Source: Avidesulfovibrio sp964369685 (lineage in GTDB: Bacteria > Desulfobacterota > Desulfovibrionia > Desulfovibrionales > Desulfovibrionaceae). Taken from it: 64,000 nucleotides of DNA. The position numbers and the translations under genes were made by a program. The notes under the pieces were generated by a model, which did not search any database, was not told where the DNA came from, and was given only the letters and a program-made list of their open reading frames with translations. How positions within the stretch are numbered: the stretch's first letter is position 1; each line of letters opens with the position of its first letter. The DNA lies in assembly GCA_964369685.1 (NCBI GenBank), contig CAYJFB010000013.1, positions 1 through 64,000 of the forward strand, given 5' to 3'. Positions 25,433 to 35,159 of the stretch are shown here, piece by piece.

Positions 25433-27516
25433 GCATGAACCTCCCGCAAAGCCGTACGGCGTTGTTGTTCCCAACCGATAAAGCTTAACACTGCCAAGCC
25501 CACGGCATATCCCCAATAGCGTTGATCATGAGGAAGTACAAAACCTGTAATCAGCGCAGGATTGAGCATAATGACCGTAACAAAAGCCAAAAGCAGACCT
25601 TCAAGTTTATTATTGGCGGCTAAAAACCAACCTTGTGTCAATGAGGCAAAGGCGATACACCCCACAATGGTCATGGCGAAAATAAACAGGGCTAAGGGAA
25701 CACTGTCTATCCCCCACAGAATGATGTCGTGGTTAAAAATAAACATCAACGGCAAAATGGCAGTACGAATATCGTATAAGAAGCCTTGAATGCCTGTGGC
25801 TATGGGTGAGGAGTCGGCGATGGCCGCGGCGGCGTAGGCGGCAAGTCCGACAGGCGGTGTATCGTCAGCCAAGATGCCGAAATAGAAACAATAAAGGTGT
25901 GCAGCCATAAGCGGAACCACAACCTGTACGCCGTGAATTTCAACGTTGGAAGCCAGACGAACCAAAATGGGTGCGGTGAGCGAGGCCATGATGATATAGT
26001 TGGCGGTTGTCGGTAGTCCCATGCCCAAAAATAAACTGGCAATGGCTGTAATAAGAAGCAGCAAGATCACATTGCCAAAGGAAAGGATTTCAACAAAGGA
26101 TGTGATTTGTTGTCCGAGTCCGAGTGAAATACAACCGACAATGATTCCTGCCGAAGCGGTAGCCATGGCCACTCCGGCCATATTGACGGCACCGGCAGAC
26201 ATGGACAACAAAAGTTGTTTTATGCCTGCTTTGAGAGCCTGAAAGAGGTTTTGCTTTGTCAACCAAGCCTGAACCAGGTGTTGTCCAATCATGATGGCCA
26301 TGAGCACAAGGATTGCGCGAAAGACAGCAAGTTCTGCCGAGTGTTGTAAAATGGTCAACTCATAAAGCAACATGCCGACAACAATGAGAAAATGGGCGCC
26401 TTCCCTCAAGGTTTTTCTGAAAGGCGGCAATTCGGAACGTTGCAATCCGCGCAAGCCGAGTTTGCACGCTTCGACATGAGTAATCCAAAGCAGCGCGGCA
26501 TACGCGGCAAATGCAGGAATGGCGGCGGCTTTAGCGACTTCAACATACGGAACATTGACATATTCGGCGATAATAAAAGCTGCGGCACCCATAACCGGAG
26601 GGGCAAGCTGTCCATTGATGGAGGCCGCCACTTCAATGGCGGCAGCTTTAGCGGAAGGGTAGCCCATTTTTTTCATGAGCGGAATGGTAAATGTGCCTGT
26701 TGTGACCACATTGGCAATACTTGAACCGGAAACAACCCCTGTCAATGCACTGCCCAAAACGGCAGCTTTGGCCGCACCGCCGCGAAACGAACCCAAAGCA
26801 CTGAGGGCGAGTTGAATAAAAAAGTGTCCGCCACCTGCTCGTTCAAGCATGGTTCCAAACAGCACAAAAAGAAAGACAACGGTTGACGAGACGTGCAAGG
26901 GCACCCCATAAATGCCTTCCGTATCCATGGTCATTTGTGAAACCAGTCGGCTGATGTTTGCGCCTTTAAAGGCTAAAAAATCCGGTAAATAGGGGCCAAA
27001 AGAAACATAAACCAAAAAAATGGCGGCAATACACGGTAATGCGGGGCCAATGACTCTGCGTGTGGCTTCAAGCAACAAGACAATCAAAATGAGTCCGAAC
27101 ACAATGTCACGAGTGTTTGGCATCCCGGCTCGAGCCGCGATTCCCGTATAATCAAGAATAATATACAAGGCCGAAAAAGCGGCAATAATACCAAACATGT
27201 AATCCAAGACAGTGACACGATTCATCGCCAACAGAAATCGCAAATCCCAACGGTTTACACCACCGAATTTGAGCATGGGAATATTTAAAAACACCAAAGT
27301 GATGGCAAAAGCAAGATGCACGGCACGGATTGTAACACTGTCCAACAAGAGGACACTGGCAGAAGCCAACTGAAAAATTGCCCAAGCCAAGGCAATGGTT
27401 ACGGTCAAAAGGTGTGTGAGTCCTGCTTTATCGCCGCGTAAGCCGTGTTCGGCTTCGGCGATCTGCTCCATATAGGTGTCATGTTGAGGAGCGCTGGTTG
27501 AATGGTGTTGTTTCAT
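25429..27516 (-). CDS. TRAP transporter permease, fused 4TM/12TM (TAXI type)
   Basis: This is the membrane part of a sodium- or proton-driven TRAP carrier, with the small (DctQ-like, four helices) and large (DctM-like, about twelve helices) subunits in one chain, as is usual when the binding protein is of the TAXI class. The 695-residue product shows FGTMLERAGGGHFFIQLALSALGSFRGGAAKAAVLGSALTGVVSGSSIANVVTTGTFTIPLMKKMG, the DctM signature region. ATG 27516 has GGAGAG upstream; MEQIAEAEHG further in is an alternative. The binding protein lies upstream, and a zinc-ribbon membrane protein overlaps the 3' end. Substrate unknown; C4-dicarboxylate, glutamate or sulfonate are possible. Confidence 0.92.
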   Translation of the reverse strand: MKQHHSTSAPQHDTYMEQIAEAEHGLRGDKAGLTHLLTVTIALAWAIFQLASASVLLLDSVTIRAVHLAFAITLVFLNIPMLKFGGVNRWDLRFLLAMNRVTVLDYMFGIIAAFSALYIILDYTGIAARAGMPNTRDIVFGLILIVLLLEATRRVIGPALPCIAAIFLVYVSFGPYLPDFLAFKGANISRLVSQMTMDTEGIYGVPLHVSSTVVFLFVLFGTMLERAGGGHFFIQLALSALGSFRGGAAKAAVLGSALTGVVSGSSIANVVTTGTFTIPLMKKMGYPSAKAAAIEVAASINGQLAPPVMGAAAFIIAEYVNVPYVEVAKAAAIPAFAAYAALLWITHVEACKLGLRGLQRSELPPFRKTLREGAHFLIVVGMLLYELTILQHSAELAVFRAILVLMAIMIGQHLVQAWLTKQNLFQALKAGIKQLLLSMSAGAVNMAGVAMATASAGIIVGCISLGLGQQITSFVEILSFGNVILLLLITAIASLFLGMGLPTTANYIIMASLTAPILVRLASNVEIHGVQVVVPLMAAHLYCFYFGILADDTPPVGLAAYAAAAIADSSPIATGIQGFLYDIRTAILPLMFIFNHDIILWGIDSVPLALFIFAMTIVGCIAFASLTQGWFLAANNKLEGLLLAFVTVIMLNPALITGFVLPHDQRYWGYAVGLAVLSFIGWEQQRRTALREVHA

Positions 27517-27732
27517 GGTGTTTACTCTCCGATATCTTTTGGGAGTCAAAAAAGTAGGAGTCGAAAAAGCGATTCCGTTGTTGAAGTCCAATCATTTTGA
27601 ATATGTTTAGAGACATATTTGAAACACATACGCGTTTTACGTTTTTATATCTGATTCTTTCGATAAGGCCTCTTTGCGTATAGTGTTTGTATGGTACAAA
27701 CATAGATATTTTTATACTCTAAACACAGTGTT

Positions 27733-27767
27733 GCGGTGTGGCATACCACTGACGCACACCACACCGC
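27733..27767 (-). terminator. Intercistronic hairpin between binding protein and permease
   Basis: GCGGTGTGG (27733-27741) pairs with CCACACCGC (27759-27767) 50 bases past the stop of the binding-protein gene. Such a stem would protect or partly terminate transcripts and give more binding protein than permease. The rest of this 301-base gap is AT-rich with no gene. Confidence 0.5.
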
Positions 27768-27817
27768 TTGTACACTTTATTGAGGAATGTTTTCAGCATT
27801 CCAAAGCCTGTGTATCG

Positions 27818-28804
27818 TTATTTAATAAGACCGACTTCTTTATAATATTTCAGTGCCCCGGGGTGAATGGGCGCGGTGAGGCCTTGCAGCATGGATTCTT
27901 GTGTAAGGTTTGCCAGAGCAGGGTGCAAGGTTTTGAATTCATCAAGGTTTTCAAACACGGTTTTGGTCAGTTTGTAAACCACATCATCAGGCACCTTGGC
28001 AGAAGAGACAAAGGTTGCCAACATGCCGACAGTAGGCACTTTACCTTCTGCGGCGTTGGTGGCTTCGGGATAATTTGCCATATCAATATACGCCTGAGAG
28101 TAGTAGGGGAATTTTGAAGTCAGCGGTGTGATATCGGGAATGGCAATGATTCTGGCTTTACGCAAGCCTGCCGTGGCTTCTTTGATGTTGCCGTTGGGGT
28201 GTCCGACGGTGTAGAAGAATCCGTCAATCCGACCGTCTTGCATCATGCGTGGCGCGTCGGCGGCTTTAATGCCTTCGGCGTTGAAATCTTTTTCGTAGTC
28301 GATGCCTGCAGCTTCAAAAACATCAATGGCGCTTTGGCGATTTCCCGAACCGGGATTGCCGATATTGACGGTTTTGCCCTTAACATCTTCCAATTTTTTA
28401 ATACCCGATGCTTCAGAAGCCACAAAGGTGACCATTTCGGGCGCCAAGGCAAAGACGGCGCGCAGGTCTTTTTGTGGTTTACCTTGCCATTCGGAAAGAC
28501 CGTTATAGGCTTGATATTGGCGGTCGGATTGGGCAATGCCGAATTCGAGGTTGCCTGCCATGATGGCGTTGATATTAAAGACAGACGCGCCTGTGGCTTC
28601 GGCTGTGGCTTTGAGTCCCAAGGCATCTTGGTTGTCGTTAACGAGTTTGGCGATAGCGCCGCCTGTGGGATAATAGACGCCTGTGATTCCGCCTGTACCG
28701 ATGGTGATAAAGGTGGTTTCTGCTTGAGCCATCGGCATCATGCCAAAGGGTGTTGCAAGCGTTATACCGAGGGCAAAAAAGGCACCGAGAAGAGTTTTAA
28801 ACAT
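27818..28804 (-). CDS. TAXI-family TRAP transporter solute-binding protein
   Basis: The periplasmic receptor of the TRAP carrier captures substrate for the permease encoded just downstream. The 328-residue protein has a signal peptide (MFKTLLGAFFALGITLATPFGMMPMAQA) and then the TAXI hallmark ITIGTGGITGVYYPTGGAIAKLVN. Inside are KTVNIGNPGSGNRQSAIDVFEAAGID and a final KYYKEVGLIK, all normal for the family. GGAGG lies ten bases before ATG 28804; GTG at 28807 is equally possible. The ligand cannot be named. Confidence 0.93.
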   Translation of the reverse strand: MFKTLLGAFFALGITLATPFGMMPMAQAETTFITIGTGGITGVYYPTGGAIAKLVNDNQDALGLKATAEATGASVFNINAIMAGNLEFGIAQSDRQYQAYNGLSEWQGKPQKDLRAVFALAPEMVTFVASEASGIKKLEDVKGKTVNIGNPGSGNRQSAIDVFEAAGIDYEKDFNAEGIKAADAPRMMQDGRIDGFFYTVGHPNGNIKEATAGLRKARIIAIPDITPLTSKFPYYSQAYIDMANYPEATNAAEGKVPTVGMLATFVSSAKVPDDVVYKLTKTVFENLDEFKTLHPALANLTQESMLQGLTAPIHPGALKYYKEVGLIK

Positions 28805-29086
28805 CACTACATATCCTCCGTTTGATTCAAAATAAAGACATATGAACAACGGCATCTTAGCCAAAAAAAATCGGTATGACAAGATGACTGCGTCTATAAG
28901 ATCATGTTTTTTTTAGATAAAAAATGAGCCGTGAGGGTGTTTTTCAAAACATCTATCGGCGTTGGCGTTGCATTGACAGTCTTGTGACAAAGAGTATATT
29001 TTATAGACTGTTTATATGCATAAGTTTTTTTAAAAAAAGATATATAAAATAAACGAACACAATGATTCTTAATCTATGGGAACACA

Positions 29087-29839
29087 ATGATGTTGATCAA
29101 TCGAATATTTCAAGTTTTTTTTATCATGGTTTTTTTTCTTTTTGGTATGTTACAATGTATTTTGGCGGAGGGCATGCCTTTGTCCGTTGTCAATGCCGCG
29201 CACGGTGCCGTTTCTTCTTTTTCTGCGCAAGAGGGGGTTCGGCAAATGAGTATTCGGCATACCGATTCAGCATTATTCATTGATATTGATTATCCACAGT
29301 TTGGTCAGGTGTCTGTGGATCGCGATGTTGCGGAATGGGCAAAACAGCTGGCAGGAAATATTCAAGCCGAATTTGGCGGAGAACGCCTTGAAAATTCCAT
29401 GCCTTATGAGTTGCAAGCCAATTATATATTGACACGCCCTGTCACTGATGTGGTCAGTGTGATCTGGAATGTGGCCAGTTTTACAGGCGGCAATCATGGC
29501 AATCTTGATGTTGTTACGCTCAGTTATGACTTGCGCGACGGTTCTCCTATCACTTTTCTCGATCTTTTTGAGGATCTGGACAGTGCGCTTGCGTTGCTTT
29601 CAGCATACACTCAAGAACAGTTGAAACCAAAGCTTGGTGATATGTACGACGAAATGATGCTAACAGACGGAACACTCCCCGAAGCAGATAATTTTGCAAG
29701 CTTTGCCTTGCTTCCCGATGTATTGCGAATTTATTTTCAGCCGTATCAGGTGGGACCTTGGGCTGCCGGTATACACAGTGTCGATGTACCGTTGGAAATA
29801 CTCGATGCCGCAAAGCCACACCGCAACTATTGGCGTTAA
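29087..29839 (+). CDS. Exported DUF3298/DUF4163-like protein
   Basis: The 250-residue product has a hydrophobic leader (INRIFQVFFIMVFFLFGMLQCILA, possible lipobox-like C before the cleavage site). The rest follows the DUF4163-DUF3298 pattern found in RsiV and PdaC-type proteins: IDIDYPQFG, SVIWNVASFTGGNHGNLDVVTLSYDLRDGSPITFLDLF and a final RIYFQPYQVGPWAAGIHSVDVPL. Its role is unknown; related proteins bind lysozyme or deacetylate glycan, but no catalytic domain is seen here. The ribosome site is weak and the ATG at 29090 is an alternative start. proS begins 64 bases past the stop. Confidence 0.75.
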   Translation: MMLINRIFQVFFIMVFFLFGMLQCILAEGMPLSVVNAAHGAVSSFSAQEGVRQMSIRHTDSALFIDIDYPQFGQVSVDRDVAEWAKQLAGNIQAEFGGERLENSMPYELQANYILTRPVTDVVSVIWNVASFTGGNHGNLDVVTLSYDLRDGSPITFLDLFEDLDSALALLSAYTQEQLKPKLGDMYDEMMLTDGTLPEADNFASFALLPDVLRIYFQPYQVGPWAAGIHSVDVPLEILDAAKPHRNYWR

Positions 29840-29903
29840 AACACATTTTGTTGAGGGAAACTCTCTCCTCAAAGTAAAAAAACAATCTATGAAGGATAGC
29901 GCG

Positions 29904-31646
29904 ATGCGTTGGAGTAAAGGGTATATTCCCACGTTGAAGGAAGCCCCCGGCGATGCCGAGGTGATCAGTCATCAACTTTTATTGCGTGCAGGCATGATCC
30001 GCAAATTGAGCAGCGGTATTTACAGCTGGTTGCCATTGGGTTTACGCGCCTTAAACAAGGCTGCAAACATCGTCCGCGAAGAAATGAATGCCGCCGATGC
30101 ACAAGAAATTCTCATGCCCGCCGTTATTCCCGGTGATTTGTGGAAAGAATCGGGGCGTTGGGAAAAATACGGAAAAGAACTGTTGCGTTTCAAAGATCGT
30201 CATGAACGTGACTACTGCTTAGGCCCCACTCATGAAGAAGTGGTGACTGATTTATTGCGCGGTGAAGTGCGCTCATATCGCCAATTACCAATCAATGTCT
30301 ATCAGATTCAGAGCAAATTTCGTGACGAAATTCGCCCTCGCTTTGGCTTAATGCGCGGACGTGAATTTTTGATGAAAGACGGCTACTCCTTCGATCGCGA
30401 CGATGCAGGCGCCGACGCCAGCTATCAAAGCATGTTTGCGGCGTATAAGCGTATTTTTACACGCATGGGATTGCAATTTCGTCCCGTTGAAGCCGATTCA
30501 GGATCCATCGGAGGAAACTTTTCTCATGAGTTTATGGTGCTTGCCGAAACCGGTGAAGACACTATTGCCTATTGTACCGCGTGCGAATGGGCGTCCAATG
30601 TCGAACGTGCCGCCGTTTGTGTTACAAAGGACAAAACGCCTCCTGTGGACACGCTACCTTTGGCAGAGGTTTCCACTCCCGGACAACACACCATTGATGA
30701 GGTGTGTGCCTATTTACATGTTGCACCGCAATCATTGATTAAAACGTTACTCTTTGAAGCAGACGGTAAGCCGGTTGCCGTACTTTTGCGCGGTGATCGT
30801 GAATTGAATGACATAAAACTGAAAAACCTATTAGATGCCAATGAGGTTGTGTTTGCCTCTGCCGAACATGTGCAAGCGTGGACGGGTGCGCCTGTCGGTT
30901 TTGCAGGCCCTGTCGGTTTACGTGAACGTTGTCCTGAGTTGGTCATGTTGGTTGATTCGGAACTGGAAGGCACAACAGGCATGATTGTCGGTGCCAACAA
31001 AGCGGATACACACACCATGCACCTTGATTTAATGCGGGATCTGCATGAACCGTTACGTTTTGTCGATGTGCGTGTGATCACGACGACAGATCCATGTCCG
31101 TGTTGCGGAGCCGCGATCGGTTTGGCGCGTGGTATTGAAGTCGGTCATGTTTTCAAGCTGGGTACAAAGTATTCGGAAGCCATGGGTGCTGTGTTTCTTG
31201 ATGAACAAGGACAAGAACAAGTCATGATCATGGGCTGTTACGGTATCGGTGTTTCTCGTGTTGTGGCCGCTTGTATCGAACAGTGCTACGATAAAGACGG
31301 TATTATCTTTCCGCCAAGTTTGGCTCCTTATACGGTTTTGCTACTGAATCTTGATCCAAAAAATGCCGAAACAAGCGCAAAAGCCGACGAACTGTATGCG
31401 TTTTTACAAACACAAGGTTTCGATGTGTTGCTTGATGACCGCGAAGAACGCCCCGGAGTAAAATTTAAGGACGCCGATTTGTTGGGTATGCCCCTTCAGC
31501 TTGTTCTTGGCGGTAAAGGACTTGCACGCGGCATTGTCGAAGCCAAAAACCGAAAAACACAAGAAAAAACAGAATTGTCTCTTGAGAACTTTGCCGAACA
31601 CTTTACAACATGGCAACACGCTGTCTTTAAAACATTCCAAGAATGA
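29904..31646 (+). CDS. proS: Prolyl-tRNA synthetase
   Basis: The class II synthetase charges tRNA-Pro. The 580-residue protein is the bacterial type with the inserted editing (YbaK-like) domain at about residues 225-385. Motif 2 and catalytic landmarks are clear: YCLGPTHEEVVTDLLR, FRDEIRPRFGLMRGREFLMKDGYSFD, and a C-terminal anticodon-binding region with DDREERPGVKFKDADLLGMP. The start MRWSKGYIPTLKEAPGDAEV at 29904 is chosen because AAGGA stands 7 bases upstream; an ATG at 29889 is less well placed. It may be co-transcribed with the DUF3298-like gene. Confidence 0.97.
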   Translation: MRWSKGYIPTLKEAPGDAEVISHQLLLRAGMIRKLSSGIYSWLPLGLRALNKAANIVREEMNAADAQEILMPAVIPGDLWKESGRWEKYGKELLRFKDRHERDYCLGPTHEEVVTDLLRGEVRSYRQLPINVYQIQSKFRDEIRPRFGLMRGREFLMKDGYSFDRDDAGADASYQSMFAAYKRIFTRMGLQFRPVEADSGSIGGNFSHEFMVLAETGEDTIAYCTACEWASNVERAAVCVTKDKTPPVDTLPLAEVSTPGQHTIDEVCAYLHVAPQSLIKTLLFEADGKPVAVLLRGDRELNDIKLKNLLDANEVVFASAEHVQAWTGAPVGFAGPVGLRERCPELVMLVDSELEGTTGMIVGANKADTHTMHLDLMRDLHEPLRFVDVRVITTTDPCPCCGAAIGLARGIEVGHVFKLGTKYSEAMGAVFLDEQGQEQVMIMGCYGIGVSRVVAACIEQCYDKDGIIFPPSLAPYTVLLLNLDPKNAETSAKADELYAFLQTQGFDVLLDDREERPGVKFKDADLLGMPLQLVLGGKGLARGIVEAKNRKTQEKTELSLENFAEHFTTWQHAVFKTFQE

Positions 31647-31697
31647 ATGTGAAAAACAAGATCTCGTTGCCTGTGTCGGTAAACACAGCCGAGCTCT

Positions 31698-31747
31698 ACT
31701 CCCTCCGGCAGACTTTGTGACAGTGCCAAAAGCAATCCGGAGGGAGT
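31698..31747 (+). terminator. Hairpin downstream of proS
   Basis: ACTCCCTCCGG (31698-31708) pairs perfectly with CCGGAGGGAGT (31737-31747) around a 28-base loop, 51 bases past the stop. No U-run follows, so it may stabilise the 3' end rather than terminate. Confidence 0.5.
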
Positions 31748-31849
31748 GTATGCAGAATCCATGACCGAAAAACGTCGTGAAATGTGATGCAGAGATAGTC
31801 CAAAACGCGTTGATGTGAACACGCTCCAGACAACAGATAAGGATGTCCA

Positions 31850-32644
31850 GTGTCTCTTTTTCCTAGCAATTGGGATATTCCCCATTTTACAACAACATCT
31901 TTTGCTCCACGGCACACCAAGTATGCCCTTGTTATCCCCGTAATCAATGAAGGCAAACGGATTCAAAACGTTTTGCGCAAACTTGAAGAACAAGGCTTCA
32001 GCCGTATGCTTGATATTGTGATTGCCGACGGCGGCAGTACAGACGGTTCATTGGACGTGAATTTTTTACACCGTTGTCATGTTCGGGTGTTATTATGCAA
32101 ACAAGACCGCGGCAAACTGTCAGCGCAATTGCGTATGGCGTATGCGTGGGCTTTGCAAGAAGGCTATGAAGGCGTCATTACTCTTGACGGCAATGATAAA
32201 GATTCTGTCGAATCCATGCCAAACTTCATTCGTGCTCTTGAAAACGGCATTGATTATGTGCAAGCTTCACGGTTTATTCGCGGAGGACAAGGCCTCAATA
32301 CGCCATGGTTTCGCTTGTTTGCCATTCGTCTGTTACACGCACCGATAACAAGTTTTGCCGCAAAAACATGGCTTACCGATACAACCCAAGGTTTTCGAGG
32401 GTACAGCCGAACACTGTTGCTTGACCCTAAGGTTCAACCGTTTCGTTCGTGTTTTCTTAACTATGAATTATTGGCCTATTTGTCTGTCAGAGCAGGACAA
32501 TTAGGCTATAAAGTACAAGAAGTCCCCACGGTCAGAAGCTATCCTTCGTCAGGCACGATACCGACAAAAATACATCCGATTCACGGTTCTGTTGAATTGT
32601 TGCGTGTGCTGTTCAAAGCTTGTACAGGAGGATATAATCCGTAA
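31850..32644 (+). CDS. Family 2 glycosyltransferase
   Basis: The 264-residue GT-A protein has YALVIPVINEGKRIQNVLRKLEEQG, then VIADGGSTDGSLD for nucleotide-sugar binding and GVITLDGNDKD, a D-x-N-x-K/D variant of the DxD metal site. RFIRGGQGLNTPWFR and TDTTQGFRGYSR follow, as in polyprenyl-phosphate glycosyltransferases of the DPM1 group. It has no C-terminal membrane helix. The start is GTG at 31850 with AAGGA six bases upstream. With the following FAD oxidoreductase and GtrA protein it probably makes or modifies a lipid-linked sugar. Confidence 0.88.
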   Translation: MSLFPSNWDIPHFTTTSFAPRHTKYALVIPVINEGKRIQNVLRKLEEQGFSRMLDIVIADGGSTDGSLDVNFLHRCHVRVLLCKQDRGKLSAQLRMAYAWALQEGYEGVITLDGNDKDSVESMPNFIRALENGIDYVQASRFIRGGQGLNTPWFRLFAIRLLHAPITSFAAKTWLTDTTQGFRGYSRTLLLDPKVQPFRSCFLNYELLAYLSVRAGQLGYKVQEVPTVRSYPSSGTIPTKIHPIHGSVELLRVLFKACTGGYNP

Positions 32645-32765
32645 AAGGGTTTGTCGTTTTATTTTGAGAACTATTTTATCCAAAAAATATAACGTAAACA
32701 AGTGGTAAACATCGCTTGTCATGTCAGATATGAACAAAGATGTGATGAAAGAAGTGTAAAAATAT

Positions 32766-33911
32766 ATGGCTGAAGTTTTTGATATTGCTATTGTCGGCGG
32801 CGGTTTTTACGGCTGTTGTTTGGCGTTGTATCTCGCGGACAAAAAGCGTTCTGTGGTGTTGTTTGAAAAAGAACCGATTTTGATGTCTCGAGCTTCGGCC
32901 ATCAATCAAGCGCGTGTACACAGCGGATTTCATTATCCGCGGAGTTTAACAACAGCGTTGCGTTCATTGGTTAATTTTCCACGTTTTGTTTATGAATTTC
33001 GTGATGCTATCGTTGACGATTTTACTATGTGTTATGCCATCGCCAGGCACGGCAGCAAGGTGAATGCACAACGCTTTTGGCGTATGTATACCGACATGAA
33101 AGCCCCCATTAAACCTGCCTCACCGACAATGAAAGGATTGTTTGCATCAAGTATGATTGAAAACGTGTTTGCCTGTCAGGAATACGCTTTTAATCATGAT
33201 CTGTTGCGTGACATTTTGGAACACCGCCTCAAGCAACGCTCCGTAGAGGTGCGCCGTGAAACAGAAATTATCAAAGCGCAAAGCATAGCAAACAACCAAA
33301 CGCGTTTGACAGACACACATCAAAAGAGTGTACACGCCACACACATATTCAATTGTACCTATTCGCGCATCAATGTTTTTTTGGAACAATCGAATCTGGA
33401 ACCTCTGGCCTTAAAGCATGAACTCACAGAAATGCTGCTTATCGAGTCTCCTGAAGAACTCCACGGTTTGGCTGTCACAGTTATGGACGGCGCGTTTTTT
33501 TCTTTAATGCCGTATCCGAGCCGATCGGCATACACCTTGTCTCACGTTCGATATACCCCCCACGCCCAGTGGCATGACAACAAGCCCTGTATCGACGGAC
33601 ACAAAGTGTTGCAACATTATCACAAAAAAAGTCATATGCCCTTTATGCTGCGTGATGTGCAACGCTTCATGCCTGATCTCACACTGCACTTTCGTGAATC
33701 GCTTTTTGAAATCAAAACGGTCTTACAACGCAATGAAATTGATGACGGACGCCCTATTTTTTATCGCACCCATCCTGAACTCGGCAATGTTCATACCGTG
33801 ATGGGCAGTAAAATAGACAATGTCTATGATCTCCTTGAAGCCTTGGGAGATATCGCAGCGCCTATAAAAAAACATTCCCCCAAAAACACCACTTCGAGAT
33901 TTTTTTCATGA
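32766..33911 (+). CDS. FAD-dependent oxidoreductase (DAO family)
   Basis: The 381-residue flavoprotein begins FDIAIVGGGFYGCCLALYLA, the GxGxxG dinucleotide fold with VVLFEKE as the adenosine-ribose strand end. It follows the D-amino-acid oxidase/glycerol-3-phosphate dehydrogenase plan. INQARVHSGFHYPRS replaces the usual substrate-side loop, and IFNCTYSRINVFLE is the second FAD region. Its substrate is unknown; similar proteins occur beside GtrA and GT2 genes in surface-glycan clusters. The stop overlaps the gtrA-like start by 4 bases, so the two are coupled. Confidence 0.85.
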   Translation: MAEVFDIAIVGGGFYGCCLALYLADKKRSVVLFEKEPILMSRASAINQARVHSGFHYPRSLTTALRSLVNFPRFVYEFRDAIVDDFTMCYAIARHGSKVNAQRFWRMYTDMKAPIKPASPTMKGLFASSMIENVFACQEYAFNHDLLRDILEHRLKQRSVEVRRETEIIKAQSIANNQTRLTDTHQKSVHATHIFNCTYSRINVFLEQSNLEPLALKHELTEMLLIESPEELHGLAVTVMDGAFFSLMPYPSRSAYTLSHVRYTPHAQWHDNKPCIDGHKVLQHYHKKSHMPFMLRDVQRFMPDLTLHFRESLFEIKTVLQRNEIDDGRPIFYRTHPELGNVHTVMGSKIDNVYDLLEALGDIAAPIKKHSPKNTTSRFFS

Positions 33912-34309
33912 AAGAGTTTGTACGTTGCGGTATGCGTTTTTTTTCGGGCTCGCTTGTGGGTGCCGTATTGGATGCGGCGTTGACGTTGGTGTTGTTGTGG
34001 TGTGATCTGCCAATATTTGTCGCGTGTTTTTTGGGGTGGAGCTGTGCGGTGTTGTTCACGTATGGCATTCATTTGCGTTGGACCTTTTCTCTCAACAAAC
34101 AAGAAGCGTTCCTTTCGCAGCGCACTGTTCGATTTTGTGCGTTGGCGTGCAGTACGCTTGCCATGCGCTTTCTTGTTCTTGCAATAGGGGAGGGGATTTT
34201 GGCTCTACAAACGCCTGTCGAACAAAGCGGCTTGGTGCTTTGTTCTTTTATGTTGTCTTTTCTTTTTAATTTTATCGTGGCAAAACAATGGATTTTTCAA
34301 AAAGCATAA
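33908..34309 (+). CDS. GtrA family membrane protein
   Basis: The 133-residue product has four hydrophobic helices and the GtrA pattern: FVRCGMRFFSGSLVGAVLDAALTLVLL at the start, then AVLFTYGIHLRWTFSLN and a final FLFNFIVAKQWIFQK (the conserved N-F-x-V-x-x-x-W-x-F end). GtrA proteins are thought to flip polyprenyl-phosphate sugars or support their membrane glycosyltransferases. It overlaps the FAD oxidoreductase gene by 4 bases. Confidence 0.9.
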   Translation: MKEFVRCGMRFFSGSLVGAVLDAALTLVLLWCDLPIFVACFLGWSCAVLFTYGIHLRWTFSLNKQEAFLSQRTVRFCALACSTLAMRFLVLAIGEGILALQTPVEQSGLVLCSFMLSFLFNFIVAKQWIFQKA

Positions 34310-34358
34310 CGATTCAAACAGACCTTCCCAATTGGTTCTGTTTTTTGGGGGGCAGAAG

Positions 34359-34922
34359 ATGGTTGTTATAGAAATGATTTTTTTGGCTTTGGCTTTGGCT
34401 TTGGATGCGTTTGCGGTCTCTCTTTGTCTTGGCTGTTCGGGAACACAGCTTTCAATCAAACAATATATGCGAATTGCTTTCACATTCGGCATCTTTCAGG
34501 GATTGATGCCCGTGTTGGGTTGGGCAATGGGCTTGACGGTGCAACAGTATATTGTCTCATGGGATCATTGGGTTGCTTTTGCGCTTTTGGTGTGGATTGG
34601 TTTTGGAATGCTAAAAAGCGGTCTGTCCTCAAAGGGTGAAGGCGTTTGCTGTGTGCTGCAAAACAAGCGTTTATTCGTGCTTGCCGTGGCGACAAGTATT
34701 GATGCTTTTGCAGTGGGGCTTTCTTTTGCGCTTTTACAAAAAACTATTTGGCTTTCTGCATTGGTTATCGGTGTTTGTTGTGCGATACTCACGGCGTGTG
34801 GCCTTTCTTTGGGACAACGTTTTGTCAAAGCAACACACCTCGGCAAGAAAGCCGAAGTGCTCGGCGGTATTGTTTTGATTTTGATTGGCTGTAATATCTT
34901 ATATGAACACGGTGTTTTTTAG
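34359..34922 (+). CDS. mntP: MntP-type manganese efflux pump
   Basis: The 187-residue inner-membrane protein has six helices and the two family Asp motifs ALALDAFAVSLCLG and ATSIDAFAVGLSFA, which bind the metal. It exports Mn2+ to prevent toxicity. ATG 34359 starts the first helix directly; an upstream in-frame codon at 34332 is less likely. The leader between the gtrA-like gene and mntP is only 49 bases, too short for the manganese riboswitch that often precedes this gene. Confidence 0.92.
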   Translation: MVVIEMIFLALALALDAFAVSLCLGCSGTQLSIKQYMRIAFTFGIFQGLMPVLGWAMGLTVQQYIVSWDHWVAFALLVWIGFGMLKSGLSSKGEGVCCVLQNKRLFVLAVATSIDAFAVGLSFALLQKTIWLSALVIGVCCAILTACGLSLGQRFVKATHLGKKAEVLGGIVLILIGCNILYEHGVF

Positions 34923-35159
34923 AGCTTGGTTTTCAAGATTTTTTTGTTAATCAATAAATCTTTTTTGAGGAGAGATACCCTACGGAATGGGGGCTTCCCA
35001 GAAAAAAAGAAAATTTTTCTTCCGGTCTTTACCGTTTTTTTAAGATGGCGTATACTCTTTGCTTACAGCAGGATGAATGTGTGCATTCACAATGTCATTT
35101 TATGAGCCGTTTTTTTGTGATGTTTGTTCATCCCTGTATAGTCTTTTTTGAGGATTTAT

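Noticed and set aside
34310..34358. Manganese (yybP-ykoY) riboswitch before mntP
   Set aside because: The spacer is only 49 bases and lacks the conserved loops.
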